Shown: positions 35,006 through 44,795, counted from the first letter of the stretch. The stretch: DNA of 57,565 nt from an uncultured Clostridia bacterium (GCA_944390945.1 CALXRV010000008.1:1-57565); one strand, 5' to 3'. A program made the numbers and translations. Notes: generated by a model from the sequence alone, not told the origin.

Positions 35006-35034
35006 TTGCTTTTATTGGTTTGATGCGATATAAT
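35006..35034 (+). promoter_or_regulatory. sigma-A promoter of the macroglobulin-like gene
   Basis: TTGCTT (35006-35011), 17 bp, perfect TATAAT (35029-35034). An inverted repeat TAGCGTAT CCT ATACGCTA lies at 34957-34975, just upstream of the -35, and may be an operator. Nothing else is seen in the 360-base gap 34755-35114 apart from this and the terminator. Confidence 0.6.
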
Positions 35035-35114
35035 AGCAGCACAGAGAAGGAGTTTCTCGCCCCATGTCGTGCATGGTTGGCGTGCAGATAAAGAGATGAA
35101 ACAGTTGAGGGATT

Positions 35115-38100
35115 ATGCGTAGACTGACGGCTGTCCTTTTGACAATTTTGATTTTGCTGATTGCGCTGGGCGCGCTGATCGTGTTGCGCTGGGTGCAGGA
35201 CATTCCGGATGAACTGTTGGCAGAGGCGGAATTTTCTGCAGCCATATCTGATCAGGGTGGAGTAGATGTTTCTTCCGCTTTTCTCCTGCAGTTTCCGGAG
35301 AATGTCAGTGCAGCATCCGTTAACCGCGCGCTGCAGGTGGAGCCGGAGATCACTCTGGGCGTGCACCAGGGCAGCAGCCGCAATGAAGTATTGCTTTCTC
35401 CTGCAGAACCGCTGCAACCGGATACGCAATATACTTTTACAATCTCTTCAGAAGAACAATCCTATCAGTGGGCATTCCAGACAAAATCCCCGCTGCAGGT
35501 AGTGGAGACACGTCCTCAGGCACAGGAGATCGGCGTAGCCGTGAATGCGGCGCTAGAATTTGTACTGGATCAGATGTTGGATGTGGATCTGGAACTTCTG
35601 GCTTCATCCGTGCGTATTTTCCCGGAAACAGAGGGCAGCTTCAGCCAGAATGGCCGTGTCATCCGTTTTCAGCCAACGCAGGGCTGGTTGCCAGCCACCG
35701 TCTACACGGTGGAGATCAACGCTATCCCGCTGCTGGCAAGCGATGTGGAACTGGTGGAGCCCTGCAGCTTCTCGTTTGAGACAGCCGCTGCTGCGCCTAG
35801 CCGCTGGTATGTGGAAGGAGAAAGCGCGTTCCTTCCTGAGGAAAAGCCGGTATTCCGGGCTTGGATCAGTGATCAATTGCTGTTTGACCGGTTTGCTGCA
35901 TTGTCCGCTTCGGCAGATGCTAGCAGCAGCGATTTGGCATCTGCAGAGATGGCGGCGTTGACAGTACAGGCAAAACTCTATCACTTTACGGATGCGGCGG
36001 ACTATGCGGATGCGTTGCTGGCCATGGCCTGGCAGGACCCGTATTGGGGGGATCCTTTACTTACACGCACAGGAAATACGGAAAAGGCTGTGCTGGAGAA
36101 AACGACGATGTTGCAGCTTTCGCCGCAGGCAGACGGCAGCTTCCATTTCGAATGGCCTGAGCATTTGGCGGATGGCCATTATCTGCTGCGCGTTACGTAT
36201 TTGAACCAATCCTGCGACCTGTTCTTTTCCGTCAGCGCCTTATCCGCCTGGATGACGGCAGACAGCGGGCAGACTTTGTTTTGGCTGCATGATACATCTA
36301 CCGGCGATGCTGCAGATGGCGCGCAAGTGACGGACTGGCAAGCTTCGATCAGCAAACATGCGGACCGTTCCGGACTGGTTCAGCCGGAACGGGAAGCGGA
36401 TATTGCTGTTTATCTAATCGAGGATGATAACAGGACACTGGTGCTTCCGCTGACCCGGACACCAGAAGAGGAAGAGGATGCCTTTACTACCTGGCGCTAT
36501 CTCTATACGGATCAGGCGGCATATCAAAATGGCGATACCCTTTATTTCTGGGGATTGGTGCAGCCGCGTGATGGTTCGGAACTGGAATATGAGCGCGTTT
36601 CTGTCTATATTTATCCGGCGGAAGGCGGGGAAGAAGTCTGGTTCGGCTATGCGCCGTTGACGGGTGATGTTTTTAGCGGTAGCGTTGCTTTGCCACAGTT
36701 GTTGAGCGGGACATATAGTTTACAGATTTGGCAAAGTGGACGGTTGTTGGTTGCGCGTGAATTTACGGTTGGAGATGCATCGGTATCCCTGGCTGAGCCG
36801 CTGGAAGATGATATGGTTACGCCGGCCGTTTTGCCTTCTTTGCTGTTGGAACCAGAGGGGGGATTTCGCTCAGGAGAAAGTTTTGCCGCGACTTTTCCTC
36901 AGGCAGACGGAGAATGCCTGTTTTTGGAATTAGCGGGCGGTATCGTTTCCGCTACAGCTGGCGGCGGAAATCTTTATCTTGGCGAATTCTCCCCGCAGAA
37001 TGGTTTGAACAGTTATCTTGCCGCAGTCTGTTTTGATGGGCAGGATTATTGGCTGTCGGCAGCTTCTTTGTTGCCGCTCGCTGTAACAGACTGTGCATTG
37101 CAGCTTTCGCTTGCTTGCGAACCGGCGATTTCTGCCGGCGAAGCGCAGACGGTGACGATTACCGTACAGGATGCAGCTGGCACGCCTGTCTCGGGCGCAG
37201 CGGTCGCGTTGCAGCTTATCACCGGTGGCAGTCAGCCGGAGGCAGATCCTTTGTCGGCGATCTATGGCGATTATCAGGGCAGCGGCATGCTGGAATGGCC
37301 ATCTGCAAGTGATGATCCTGACGCAGAAAGTGCGGGAGAAACCGTATTTTTCCTCAGCGGCACGACAGATGCAGAAGGCGTTTTTGTTGCGGAGATTCCG
37401 GCATTGGCGGTAATGGATAGTAATGGTTGGTTGCTGGCGCAGGCAGTTTGTGGCGGTATGGCAGTGCAGGCCGGCGCGGCTTGTCAGCCGATTCTGCTGC
37501 GTGGCGATGTGCCGTTGGCAGAGGAAGATGCAGCGCAACCGGCGGTCTATACGCTGGAAAGCGGCATATTGGCAGATGAAAAGCTGTTTTCAGATGATGG
37601 CAGTAGCTCGCTGATTGTGCTGTCCGGAGAGGAACGTTTTTATTGGATTTCTCTTTTGTTGAAAGCTGCGGCTGCTGGCTGCAACACCGGGGAAACGTCG
37701 GTGGCATCCCCCGCTGCTTATGCGGCAGGGCAGCAGCTGCTGGATATGTTTGGGGATACGGGCGGCTTGCAGAATCTGCTCCGTTTGTTATCGGACCAGC
37801 CGCTGCAGACTGCGGATGGCAGTACAGGCACACTGCAGGAAAGCGTATTTATTGCTGCACTTGATCTGCCTGGGGTATCGGAATCCGGCCTTAGAATGTA
37901 TTTCAACAGCATACTGCGGCAAGACAGCGACCGCCTGTCGCAGATTCAAGCGCTGACTGGCCTGGCTGCCTGCGGTGATTCCGTGCTTAATGAATTGAAA
38001 CAAATGCTGGCACAGACTTCCTTGCAGGTGGACGAGATGCTTTGGTTGTGTTGGGGGCTTTGCCTGAGCGGGGATATTCAGCCTGGGCTGCGTGCGGGCG

Positions 38101-38459
38101 AACAGGAGCTGGCGATGACGGAGCAATCCGCGGCATGGCAGGTTGCCGCCGTGTTGGCAGCCGGGCAGGGGAAAGCGGAAGCCGCGCGGCAGGCCATAAC
38201 GAATAATGGGGGCGAAGAAAGTTTGGCAGCCGTAGCAGCTGCCAGTCTGCTGCTGCCACAGTTGCAACAGCAGCAGAGTGGACTGTCTTATGGCGACGGC
38301 GAGCAAATGCATGCGACTGCGCTGCTGTCAGATGGTGAGTTGCTGTACCCCCTGTCTGCCGGCGACACACTTCGTTTTGAAACGGAAGATACGGCAATCT
38401 GGTATGGCTGGTTGCGTGCGTGGCCGCAACCGCCGGATATGACGGAAAACAGAGATTGA
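35115..38459 (+). CDS. large secreted/anchored alpha-2-macroglobulin-like protein with Ig-like N-terminal domains
   Basis: A 1114-residue protein with an N-terminal membrane segment (residues 5-25, LTAVLLTILILLIALGALIV), so it is exported or membrane-anchored. Two Big_5-like Ig domains follow (about 40-125 and 130-230: VETRPQAQEIGVAVNAALEF). A macroglobulin MG2-like stretch begins near residue 458 (YLYTDQAAYQNGDTLYFWGL), followed by an MG3-like segment; the C-terminal third is helical and Gln/Ala-rich, like the alpha-alpha toroid. No CxEQ thioester is seen. The organisation resembles bacterial alpha-2-macroglobulins, which protect the envelope, but sequence similarity is low. The next gene starts ten bases after its stop. 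Confidence 0.6.
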   Translation: MRRLTAVLLTILILLIALGALIVLRWVQDIPDELLAEAEFSAAISDQGGVDVSSAFLLQFPENVSAASVNRALQVEPEITLGVHQGSSRNEVLLSPAEPLQPDTQYTFTISSEEQSYQWAFQTKSPLQVVETRPQAQEIGVAVNAALEFVLDQMLDVDLELLASSVRIFPETEGSFSQNGRVIRFQPTQGWLPATVYTVEINAIPLLASDVELVEPCSFSFETAAAAPSRWYVEGESAFLPEEKPVFRAWISDQLLFDRFAALSASADASSSDLASAEMAALTVQAKLYHFTDAADYADALLAMAWQDPYWGDPLLTRTGNTEKAVLEKTTMLQLSPQADGSFHFEWPEHLADGHYLLRVTYLNQSCDLFFSVSALSAWMTADSGQTLFWLHDTSTGDAADGAQVTDWQASISKHADRSGLVQPEREADIAVYLIEDDNRTLVLPLTRTPEEEEDAFTTWRYLYTDQAAYQNGDTLYFWGLVQPRDGSELEYERVSVYIYPAEGGEEVWFGYAPLTGDVFSGSVALPQLLSGTYSLQIWQSGRLLVAREFTVGDASVSLAEPLEDDMVTPAVLPSLLLEPEGGFRSGESFAATFPQADGECLFLELAGGIVSATAGGGNLYLGEFSPQNGLNSYLAAVCFDGQDYWLSAASLLPLAVTDCALQLSLACEPAISAGEAQTVTITVQDAAGTPVSGAAVALQLITGGSQPEADPLSAIYGDYQGSGMLEWPSASDDPDAESAGETVFFLSGTTDAEGVFVAEIPALAVMDSNGWLLAQAVCGGMAVQAGAACQPILLRGDVPLAEEDAAQPAVYTLESGILADEKLFSDDGSSSLIVLSGEERFYWISLLLKAAAAGCNTGETSVASPAAYAAGQQLLDMFGDTGGLQNLLRLLSDQPLQTADGSTGTLQESVFIAALDLPGVSESGLRMYFNSILRQDSDRLSQIQALTGLAACGDSVLNELKQMLAQTSLQVDEMLWLCWGLCLSGDIQPGLRAGEQELAMTEQSAAWQVAAVLAAGQGKAEAARQAITNNGGEESLAAVAAASLLLPQLQQQQSGLSYGDGEQMHATALLSDGELLYPLSAGDTLRFETEDTAIWYGWLRAWPQPPDMTENRD

Positions 38460-38468
38460 GGTGATCAT

Positions 38469-38957
38469 ATGGCACAGGCAGTTGTAGTGGCAATGGCATG
38501 CATGGGGATATACAGCATATTCCTTACGGTTCGCGGCTTGATTCGGCTTTACCAAGAACGTGAGCTGCGGATGTTGATTTGTGTAGCGGCATTTTTCCTG
38601 CTTGCTCCGATTCTTTTCCTATTGGCGGTGGATTACGGCGATGGCATCTGGACGATTTGGCTTGCCTTGCCGACTTTGCTGCTCGGCATCTGCTGGATCT
38701 GTACCGGCTTTTTTCTGGAAAGTTTCCTTCGTCGGCAGCAAAAATTGAAGTTGGATGGGCGTAAACGAGAAATTCCAAAAGCGCCGCCGCACAACAGACG
38801 CAATAATTTGCTTTTGTTGCTGCTTTCCTTAGGCATTTGGATCTTTGGCGCCTTTGTCGGCATCAAAGATGCGACAATTGAGACCTGTGCACTTTGTATC
38901 TGTCTGTTTTTGTTTGCGCGCGCCGTCGGTGCGCTGTGGAAATATCGTGGTTTTTGA
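38469..38957 (+). CDS. small polytopic membrane protein, unknown function
   Basis: A 162-residue protein with four or five hydrophobic segments (about 5-25, 33-53, 60-85, 110-130 and 135-155) and a basic cytoplasmic loop in the middle (RRQQKLKLDGRKREIPKAP). I do not recognise the family. The ATG follows GAGGTGATCAT and lies ten bases after the macroglobulin-like gene, so the two are probably co-transcribed. It may be an accessory membrane partner of that exported protein. This is inferred only from spacing. Confidence 0.75.
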   Translation: MAQAVVVAMACMGIYSIFLTVRGLIRLYQERELRMLICVAAFFLLAPILFLLAVDYGDGIWTIWLALPTLLLGICWICTGFFLESFLRRQQKLKLDGRKREIPKAPPHNRRNNLLLLLLSLGIWIFGAFVGIKDATIETCALCICLFLFARAVGALWKYRGF

Positions 38958-38977
38958 TGAGAAAGGGAGTGTCTGGA

Positions 38978-39595
38978 ATGACGGAATGGCAACGGATGCA
39001 GAAAGCGGCAGAACAGTTTCAAAAGAATGGCTTTCAGGCGATATGCTTCGCCAGCGGTGCAGAAGCAGCCGCCTGGCTGGCAGAACAGGTACAGCCAGGG
39101 GAGAGCGTCGCTTTTGGCGGCTCGGTAACATTGGCGCAGATCAGCCTGCATGAGCAGCTGCAGGCGCGTGGCGCGAAGTTCATCGAGGCTGCGCCCGATA
39201 TGGATGCGGCGGCCAGGCGTCAGGTTCTGCTGGAGAGCGAACGTGCGGACGCCTATTTTTGTTCTGCCAATGCCTTGATCGAAAAGGGATGGGTATTTAA
39301 TGTGGACGGTATTGGCAATCGTGTGGTTGGTACGATCTTTGGCCCGGGACGCTGCTATATCGTAGCTGGCGCCAACAAGCTGGTGCCGGATGCAGATGCA
39401 GCGGAAGAACGTCTACATAGCTGCGCGGCGCAGAATTGCCGCCGCTTGCAGAAAAAAACGCCTTGCGCAGTATCCGGCGAATGTACGGATTGCGAAAGTC
39501 CGGACCGCAGTTGCCGCGTTTATGTGACGATGAAAAGGCCTGGGCGGCAGATGCCGACGACGATCGTGCTGATCGATGAAACGCTTGGCGTTTAG
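38978..39595 (+). CDS. LUD-domain protein (lactate-utilisation LutC-like)
   Basis: A 205-residue LUD (DUF162) protein. Family marks are GESVAFGGSVTLAQISLHEQL and FCSANALIEKGWVFNVDGIGNRV. Also typical is TIFGPGRCYIVAGANKLV. A Cys-rich tail with TPCAVSGECTDCESPDRSC is typical of clostridial members. LUD proteins occur with LutA/LutB in lactate oxidation, but many standalone copies, like this one, have no known substrate. The ATG at 38978 follows AGGGAG. Twenty bases separate it from the membrane protein. I cannot assign a pathway. Confidence 0.85.
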   Translation: MTEWQRMQKAAEQFQKNGFQAICFASGAEAAAWLAEQVQPGESVAFGGSVTLAQISLHEQLQARGAKFIEAAPDMDAAARRQVLLESERADAYFCSANALIEKGWVFNVDGIGNRVVGTIFGPGRCYIVAGANKLVPDADAAEERLHSCAAQNCRRLQKKTPCAVSGECTDCESPDRSCRVYVTMKRPGRQMPTTIVLIDETLGV

Positions 39596-39726
39596 GGTGG
39601 CTGCAGTTTTGCCCCTGCACGGTCTTCCTACGCCCGGCAAGGCAAACGAGATCGGGTAGGGTAAACGGGGACGCAGTTCCTGCAGCAGCGCATCTGGATG
39701 CATCTGTATGTGGATTGCAGAGGAAG

Positions 39727-39770
39727 TTCCTGTTTTATCCCAGCAGCTGTTGAGAATCATAAAACAGGAA
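39727..39770. repeat. inverted repeat downstream of the LUD gene
   Basis: TTCCTGTTTTA (39727-39737) and TAAAACAGGAA (39760-39770) around a 22-base loop. No T-run follows. It is a possible weak terminator or processing site; nothing else is seen in the 240 bases between 39596 and the tRNA. Confidence 0.35.
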
Positions 39771-39784
39771 ACATGCCCGCACGT

Positions 39785-39836
39785 CAAAAGAAATAAAAAG
39801 AAACTGTCGCCTGGTTAACAAGCGACAGTTTCTTTT
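39785..39836 (-). terminator. intrinsic terminator of tRNA-Lys
   Basis: Read on the minus strand, right after the tRNA CCA: a stem of AAAAGAAACTGTCGC and GCGACAGTTTCTTTT around an 11-base loop, then TTTATTTCTTTT. It ends the tRNA-Lys transcript. Confidence 0.8.
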
Positions 39837-39911
39837 GGTGGGCCATCAGGGGCTCGAACCCGGGACACCCTGATTAAGAGTCAGGTGCTCTACCAACTGA
39901 GCTAATGGCCC
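39836..39911 (-). tRNA. tRNA-Lys (anticodon CTT), CCA encoded
   Basis: A 76-nucleotide cloverleaf on the minus strand. The acceptor GGGCCAT pairs with ATGGCCC, and the D arm is GCTC/GAGC. The anticodon stem CCTGA/TCAGG encloses loop CTCTTAA with anticodon CTT, and the T loop is TTCGAGC. The T stem has one mismatch (C50-U64). A CCA end is encoded. It lies 62 bases after dnaB on the same strand. Confidence 0.93.
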
Positions 39912-39973
39912 GAACAATTAAAGATTATATAGTGTTGCGCCGGATCTGTCAATAGGAAAACACAAAAAAACCA

Positions 39974-41422
39974 CTAAAAAACTTCCAGATCCGGCGGTAG
40001 GTCACCCAGATCTGCAGCGCGTGGCGGCGGCGCTTCCTCATCGCCCGCCCAGCTTTCCGCGTTGTCGGCAAATAACGTATATTGTTTGATGAACTGCATC
40101 ATCACGGAACCGGTTGGCCCGTTTCTGTGTTTCGCCACGATCACCTCCACCTGGTCGCCATCTCCGCTTTTCTTCCAGCTTTCGTCCTCTTCTGCAGTTT
40201 CTGCGCCAGTCGCATTTTCCTTTTGCCGGTAGAGCATCAGCACAACGTCAGCGTCCTGCTCTAATGCGCCGGATTCACGCAGGTGGGCTAGACCAGGCGC
40301 CTCTTTGCCGATCTCCGCCTGGCGGGAGAGCTGCGAAAGCGCCAAAACAGGTACATCCAGCTCTTTGGCCATTGCTTTTAACGAGCGGGAGATCTCCGCT
40401 ACTTCCAGTTGACGGTTTTCCACTTTTCTGCCAGCAGCTGCCTGCATCAGCTGGATATAGTCGATCACGACCAGATCCAGCCCCCGCTCGGTTTTCAGTT
40501 TACGGCATTTGCTGCGCATTTCCGATGCGCTGACACTCATTGTATCGTCGATATAGATTTGTGCCTTAGACAATGCGGAAACGCCGTTTTTCAGACGGAC
40601 GAAATCGCTTTTCGAGGCCATGCCTTTGCGCACGCGGGAATGATCCACCTTTGCCTCGGTACAGAGCATACGCTGAACGAGCTGTTCTTTCGGCATTTCC
40701 AACGAAAACACAGCAACGACCTTGCCATGCCTTGCCGCTGCGTTTTGTGCAATATTGATTGCCATTGAGGTCTTACCGCAACCAGGGCGCGCTGCAAGTA
40801 AGATAAGATCGCCTTTCTGCAGGCCAGAAAGATATTTCTTATCCAGATCGTTAAACGTGGGGATGCCGGTAACGCCGCCAGCTGCTTTGATCTCACTCAT
40901 CAAAACGTAGACCTGCGGCAGGAGTTCTGCGAGCGGATGCAGCTCACCTTGTCGGCGGTCAGTCGCGATCTGAAATACGGAGCGTTCTGCCAGCTCCACC
41001 AGTTCTGCAGCGCTCAGACCATCTTCATAAGCGCTGCGCTGCACCTGCTCGATCGCAGAAAGAAGGCTGCGTGCCTGCGCTTTTTCCGCCACAATGCGCG
41101 CATAGTAAGGCGCAGCTGCCGGCGCAGGCACGGCGTCCAGCAGGCCGCTCAAGTATTCCAACCCACCGGCTTGATCCAAATCGCCGGAAACGCGTAGCGC
41201 GTCACCTACGGTCACCAGGTCACAGGGTTTGCCTTCATCTACCAGGGCAGCGATGCATGCAAAAATCAGCTGGTGACTTTGGCTGTAAAAATCATCAGCC
41301 CGCACCAACTCGCGTACCTGATTCGCCGCCTGTGCATCCAACATGCAAGCACCAAGCACCGCGCGTTCCGCTTCCAGGCTGTGCGGCGGTTGCAGATGGA
41401 CAAGCCCACTATTTTCCGGCAT
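39974..41422 (-). CDS. dnaB: replicative DNA helicase
   Basis: A 482-residue hexameric helicase that opens the fork. The N-terminal domain ([18 protein letters not shown]) is followed by a RecA-like motor: Walker A ARPGCGKT at residues 211-218 and Walker [11 protein letters not shown]. Later motifs are [12 protein letters not shown] and [12 protein letters not shown]. The Walker A variant (PGCGKT instead of PSMGKT) still has the Gly-Lys-Thr core. The C-terminal tail is acidic. The start overlaps the end of rplI by 14 bases, so translation is coupled, as in other Bacillota. Confidence 0.96.
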   Translation of the reverse strand: MPENSGLVHLQPPHSLEAERAVLGACMLDAQAANQVRELVRADDFYSQSHQLIFACIAALVDEGKPCDLVTVGDALRVSGDLDQAGGLEYLSGLLDAVPAPAAAPYYARIVAEKAQARSLLSAIEQVQRSAYEDGLSAAELVELAERSVFQIATDRRQGELHPLAELLPQVYVLMSEIKAAGGVTGIPTFNDLDKKYLSGLQKGDLILLAARPGCGKTSMAINIAQNAAARHGKVVAVFSLEMPKEQLVQRMLCTEAKVDHSRVRKGMASKSDFVRLKNGVSALSKAQIYIDDTMSVSASEMRSKCRKLKTERGLDLVVIDYIQLMQAAAGRKVENRQLEVAEISRSLKAMAKELDVPVLALSQLSRQAEIGKEAPGLAHLRESGALEQDADVVLMLYRQKENATGAETAEEDESWKKSGDGDQVEVIVAKHRNGPTGSVMMQFIKQYTLFADNAESWAGDEEAPPPRAADLGDLPPDLEVF

Positions 41423-41858
41423 CGCGAACCTCGATCTTTATTTTCACCTGAATATTGGTATATAGCTTGATGATAGCAGGATATTCGCCAAGCGTTTTTA
41501 CAGTTTCCGGCAACTCGATTTTTTTCTTGTCGATGGCATAACCAATCTCGCGCAGCGCTTCGGAGACATCTGCCGTTGTGACAGAACCAAATAAACGTCC
41601 CGCTTCTCCTGCTTTGGCCAGCAAAACGACGGTTTTATCCGCAAGCTCAGCCGCCTGCTTTTCCGCCTGCGCTTTTAGCGCAGCTTCCCGCTGCATTTTC
41701 AGCTTCAGTTCATGGTTCAAACTGTTTAGATTCGCTTTATCTGCCGGCTGCGCCAACCCCTTTTTGAAGAGGAAATTACGCGCATAACCATCTGCCACTT
41801 CTTTCACTTCATCTTTGCGTCCCAATGCCTTGACATCTTGTAATAAGATAACCTTCAT
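41409..41858 (-). CDS. rplI: 50S ribosomal protein L9
   Basis: A 149-residue ribosomal protein, full length. [21 protein letters not shown] and [16 protein letters not shown] form the N-terminal RNA-binding domain; a central long helix follows ([20 protein letters not shown]), then the C-terminal domain. The ATG at 41858 follows AGGAGGG-like sequence on the minus strand. It sits between DUF2232 and dnaB. The gdpP/yybT gene that usually lies in this position in Bacillota is not present. Confidence 0.96.
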   Translation of the reverse strand: MKVILLQDVKALGRKDEVKEVADGYARNFLFKKGLAQPADKANLNSLNHELKLKMQREAALKAQAEKQAAELADKTVVLLAKAGEAGRLFGSVTTADVSEALREIGYAIDKKKIELPETVKTLGEYPAIIKLYTNIQVKIKIEVRDAGK

Positions 41859-41890
41859 CCTTATCCCTCCTTGGTTGCGTGCCTTTTGCA

Positions 41891-43204
41891 TTACCGCATA
41901 ATGCGGTCATTTTTTTTCTTCTCTTTTTCTTCTTCTGTCTGTCCACGCCGACGTGCGGCTTTTGTGGCTATGCGACTACGCAGATTATAGATGGATTCCA
42001 GCACGGCAAGCAACATAATAAAATAAATCGAAAAGCCGCTGAACTGGATCAGTAAAATGACGATGATTACACGCAGAAACAGACTGATGCCGGAATGTTT
42101 GATATACCAGATAACAAAAGAAAGGCCGCAGATAAACAATACGGGGCAAAAAACCCACAGCACGTTCCCGCCCAGCGTTTCCAGCCAGACGAGACCGAAG
42201 CGTTTGCCGCCAAATTCCAATGCCAGGCCGGCAATCACACCCCAGGCAATGCGCCAATCCATACGCCAGAGTGAAAACGGTGGCAGCTGCGGAATATCAT
42301 AGCGCATACGGCGCAATACTTTAGCTGAGATGATATAGGTGAGCATGCTGAGCAGCATCACGGAAACGATCAGAAATGCCGGTGTTAGCCGGGTAGCCAG
42401 TTCAACCATCTGACTGGCATATTCCTCCGCAGAAAGACCGCCCAGCATAGTATCAGTAAGTCCCTGTGCTTCCGCCATCTCCGCCATCTGGCTATAAGTG
42501 GATTCGATCATCTCCAACATCTGATCAAACATGGAGCTGAGCGGTAGTCCGGAGATAAATGAAGCCAGTAACAGTGCGACAACCATGCCGGCAGCTGCGA
42601 TCATGGTTGAAAAACCAAGCGTAAAGAGGGGCCTTTTTTTATTGCGGAAACAAAAGCCGAGAAAAAGACCAAGAGCCCCGAACTCGACCAGCATCAGCGC
42701 AGCCTGCGCGATGCCAAACAATACAGCGGAAAGGGCAAGTTGCGCTACGGCCGCGGCAAGGCCAACCTTGACACCACGCCGCAGGACAAGCACAGCCATG
42801 GGCAATGGCGCCAGCAACTGTCCGATGAAGCCAGCGACAGGCAGATAGAGATAAAGCAGGCTAAACAGCAACCCCAGCGCCACCATCATCGCACCTTCTG
42901 CCAATGCGCGGGCAGTAAAGCCCTGGTCCGGCGGTATCTCCCGGTAGCGCAGTGGCGGGGGCGACGGCGGAGCGTATTCCTTGTGCTGCGGCTGCCCCTC
43001 TAAAATGCTCTGCCGGTCCAACTGCTTTTCCCGGCGCGCCGAAAGTGGCAGCGATACGGCTTCATCGTCTTCTTCCTGCACCGTCTGCCCCGGCTGTAGA
43101 GGCAGAATAGTATCAGTATCCGTATTTGCCTCTGGTTCCATGTGTTCAAGTTGGGATGGATCGTTTTGTCCTTCCCATAGGCGTTTTTCATCCATTCCGG
43201 TCAA
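41891..43204 (-). CDS. DUF2232 (YybS-like) integral membrane protein with extended N-terminus
   Basis: A 437-residue membrane protein with at least eight hydrophobic segments after an acidic, Glu/Gln-rich cytoplasmic N-terminus of about 95 residues. The hydrophobic part ([20 protein letters not shown] onward) fits the YybS/DUF2232 family, which is usually about 310 residues. The extension is therefore unusual. TTG at 43204 has AGAAGG at good spacing; an ATG at 43195 is possible but has a poor site. It is followed by rplI and dnaB, the normal context in Bacillota. Its function is unknown, with ECF-like energy-coupling S-component folds suggested for relatives. Confidence 0.85.
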   Translation of the reverse strand: MTGMDEKRLWEGQNDPSQLEHMEPEANTDTDTILPLQPGQTVQEEDDEAVSLPLSARREKQLDRQSILEGQPQHKEYAPPSPPPLRYREIPPDQGFTARALAEGAMMVALGLLFSLLYLYLPVAGFIGQLLAPLPMAVLVLRRGVKVGLAAAVAQLALSAVLFGIAQAALMLVEFGALGLFLGFCFRNKKRPLFTLGFSTMIAAAGMVVALLLASFISGLPLSSMFDQMLEMIESTYSQMAEMAEAQGLTDTMLGGLSAEEYASQMVELATRLTPAFLIVSVMLLSMLTYIISAKVLRRMRYDIPQLPPFSLWRMDWRIAWGVIAGLALEFGGKRFGLVWLETLGGNVLWVFCPVLFICGLSFVIWYIKHSGISLFLRVIIVILLIQFSGFSIYFIMLLAVLESIYNLRSRIATKAARRRGQTEEEKEKKKNDRIMR

Positions 43205-43264
43205 GGGAAGCCTTCTTTCTCCGTTATTCCGCCTGGGTTCCTGGTTAAAGTTTTCTGGCTAAGT

Positions 43265-44062
43265 TTATTCGCCGCTGTATAAGCCACGACGATGTGCTTT
43301 TAGATATTGCCCGCAAAACCGGTCCTGCCCGGCCAGTGCCCGGCTGGCATAATATGCGCCCATCAGTTTTTGGTCTGTCGGGTCAAGAATGAAACTGTCC
43401 ATTCCGGCAGAAATCGCCTGCGCCAGAAAATAACGGTTGATCAGCTTGCGGTTGGGCAGTCCAAAGGAAATATTGGACAGGCCGCATACGGTATGTACGC
43501 CAGGATAGAGCTGCCGAATACGACGAACGGTCTCGGTAATCACGCCTGCGCCGGCCTCAGAAACGGAAAGCGGCTGTACCAGCGGATCCAGATAGATATC
43601 ATCAAGCGCCACGCCGGCTGCAGTCAAATCTTCGATCAATTTGCCGCCGATCATCACACGGTCTTCGGCGGTCTGCGCAATCTCGCCATCCGCCATGCAC
43701 AACGCGACCACTTTCGCTCTATATTCCAATATTAATGGCAGCAGGGCGCGAAAACGTTCCTTTTCCGCGCTGATCGAGTTGATTAGCACCTGTTGGCCGG
43801 CAGCGGGCAGGGCTGACGCCAGCGCCTGTGGGTTGGGAGAATCCAGAGAAAGCGGCGCATCGACCGCCTGCCGAACCGTTTCCACCAGCCAGCGCAGGCG
43901 TTCTGGTTCCTCTTCCAAAAAAGTACCGCAATTAAGGTCAATATAATCTGCACCAGCCTTAACCTGTGCGGCGGCCACCTCGCAAATCGCTTGCGCATCG
44001 CGCTCTGCGATCAACGGTCGTACCGCTTTTCGGCTGCTGTTGATCAGCTCGCCGATGATCAT
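43265..44062 (-). CDS. methyltetrahydrofolate:corrinoid methyltransferase-like protein (pterin-binding)
   Basis: A 265-residue TIM-barrel of the dihydropteroate synthase superfamily, close to AcsE/MeTr proteins. It should move a methyl group from methyl-tetrahydrofolate to a corrinoid protein, or the reverse. Visible motifs are GADYIDLNCGTFLEEE (pterin binding Asn), LSLDSPNPQ, LINSISAEKER and YLDPLVQPLSV. The neighbour at 44059 encodes the matching corrinoid protein and overlaps by four bases (ATGA). A substrate-specific MttB/MtaB partner is missing from the window. True DHPS lacks the corrinoid neighbour, so the methyltransferase assignment is preferred. Confidence 0.82.
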   Translation of the reverse strand: MIIGELINSSRKAVRPLIAERDAQAICEVAAAQVKAGADYIDLNCGTFLEEEPERLRWLVETVRQAVDAPLSLDSPNPQALASALPAAGQQVLINSISAEKERFRALLPLILEYRAKVVALCMADGEIAQTAEDRVMIGGKLIEDLTAAGVALDDIYLDPLVQPLSVSEAGAGVITETVRRIRQLYPGVHTVCGLSNISFGLPNRKLINRYFLAQAISAGMDSFILDPTDQKLMGAYYASRALAGQDRFCGQYLKAHRRGLYSGE

Positions 44063-44697
44063 GCGCCCACCTCCATCAAACGGCGGCAGAGTTCCACCGC
44101 TTCCGTTGCATCTTCGCTATAGCCGTCTGCACCGATCTCAGCTGCATAGTCTGCAGTCACCGGTGCGCCACCAATGATGATCCTTACGCTATCCCGCCGC
44201 CCGGCTGCGACAAAAGCCTCGATCGTAGCGCGCATATTGCTCATTGTTGTGGTCAGCAGGGCAGAAAGGCCAACAATATCCGCCCGATGCTCTTCTGCGG
44301 CCTGCAAAAAACGCTCTGGCGCCACATCATTGCCCAGATCGATCACCGTAAACCCATTGCTGGAAAGCAACAAAGCGACCAGGTTTTTGCCAATATCATG
44401 CAAATCGCCTTTTACCGTACCGATCACAATCCTGCCACGGTTTGCTGCCTCAGCGCCCAGATGGGGTCGTAGTGCCTCGATCACACCAGCGACAGTATGT
44501 GCGGACATCATAACTTCGGGGACAAAAAGATCGCCTTCTTTGAAAAGCCTGCCGACCTCAGACATGGCGGCAATCAGCCCGTCATTGATAATCGTTAGCG
44601 GTGCTTTCCCTGCGGCAAGCAGTTGTTCTGCCTCTGCCAGCGCCAGTTCGTCTTCTCCATCCAGCACGGCATGGCAGATTTTCTCAAAATCGCTCAT
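44059..44697 (-). CDS. corrinoid (cobalamin-binding) methyl carrier protein
   Basis: A 212-residue MtaC/MtbC-type corrinoid protein. The N-terminal helical cap (EGDLFVPEVMMSAHTVAGVI) is followed by a B12-binding Rossmann domain with the diagnostic DLHDIG (residues 98-103); the lower-axial ligand is His100. LSALLTTTMSNMRATIE and GGAPVTADYAAEIGADGYS are the usual cobalamin tail motifs. It partners the methyltransferase at 43265 as a two-protein methyl shuttle for methylated amines, O-demethylation or glycine-betaine; the methyl donor here is unknown. It begins 98 bases after the rnhA stop on the same strand. Confidence 0.9.
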   Translation of the reverse strand: MSDFEKICHAVLDGEDELALAEAEQLLAAGKAPLTIINDGLIAAMSEVGRLFKEGDLFVPEVMMSAHTVAGVIEALRPHLGAEAANRGRIVIGTVKGDLHDIGKNLVALLLSSNGFTVIDLGNDVAPERFLQAAEEHRADIVGLSALLTTTMSNMRATIEAFVAAGRRDSVRIIIGGAPVTADYAAEIGADGYSEDATEAVELCRRLMEVGA

Positions 44698-44795
44698 ATG
44701 CTCTCCTATCTCTCCATATCAATAGAATACGATGCACTAGAATACGGTGCGGTTGGGCAGCGTAGCCGCATACATAGGAATAGTCGCATTCAGCA

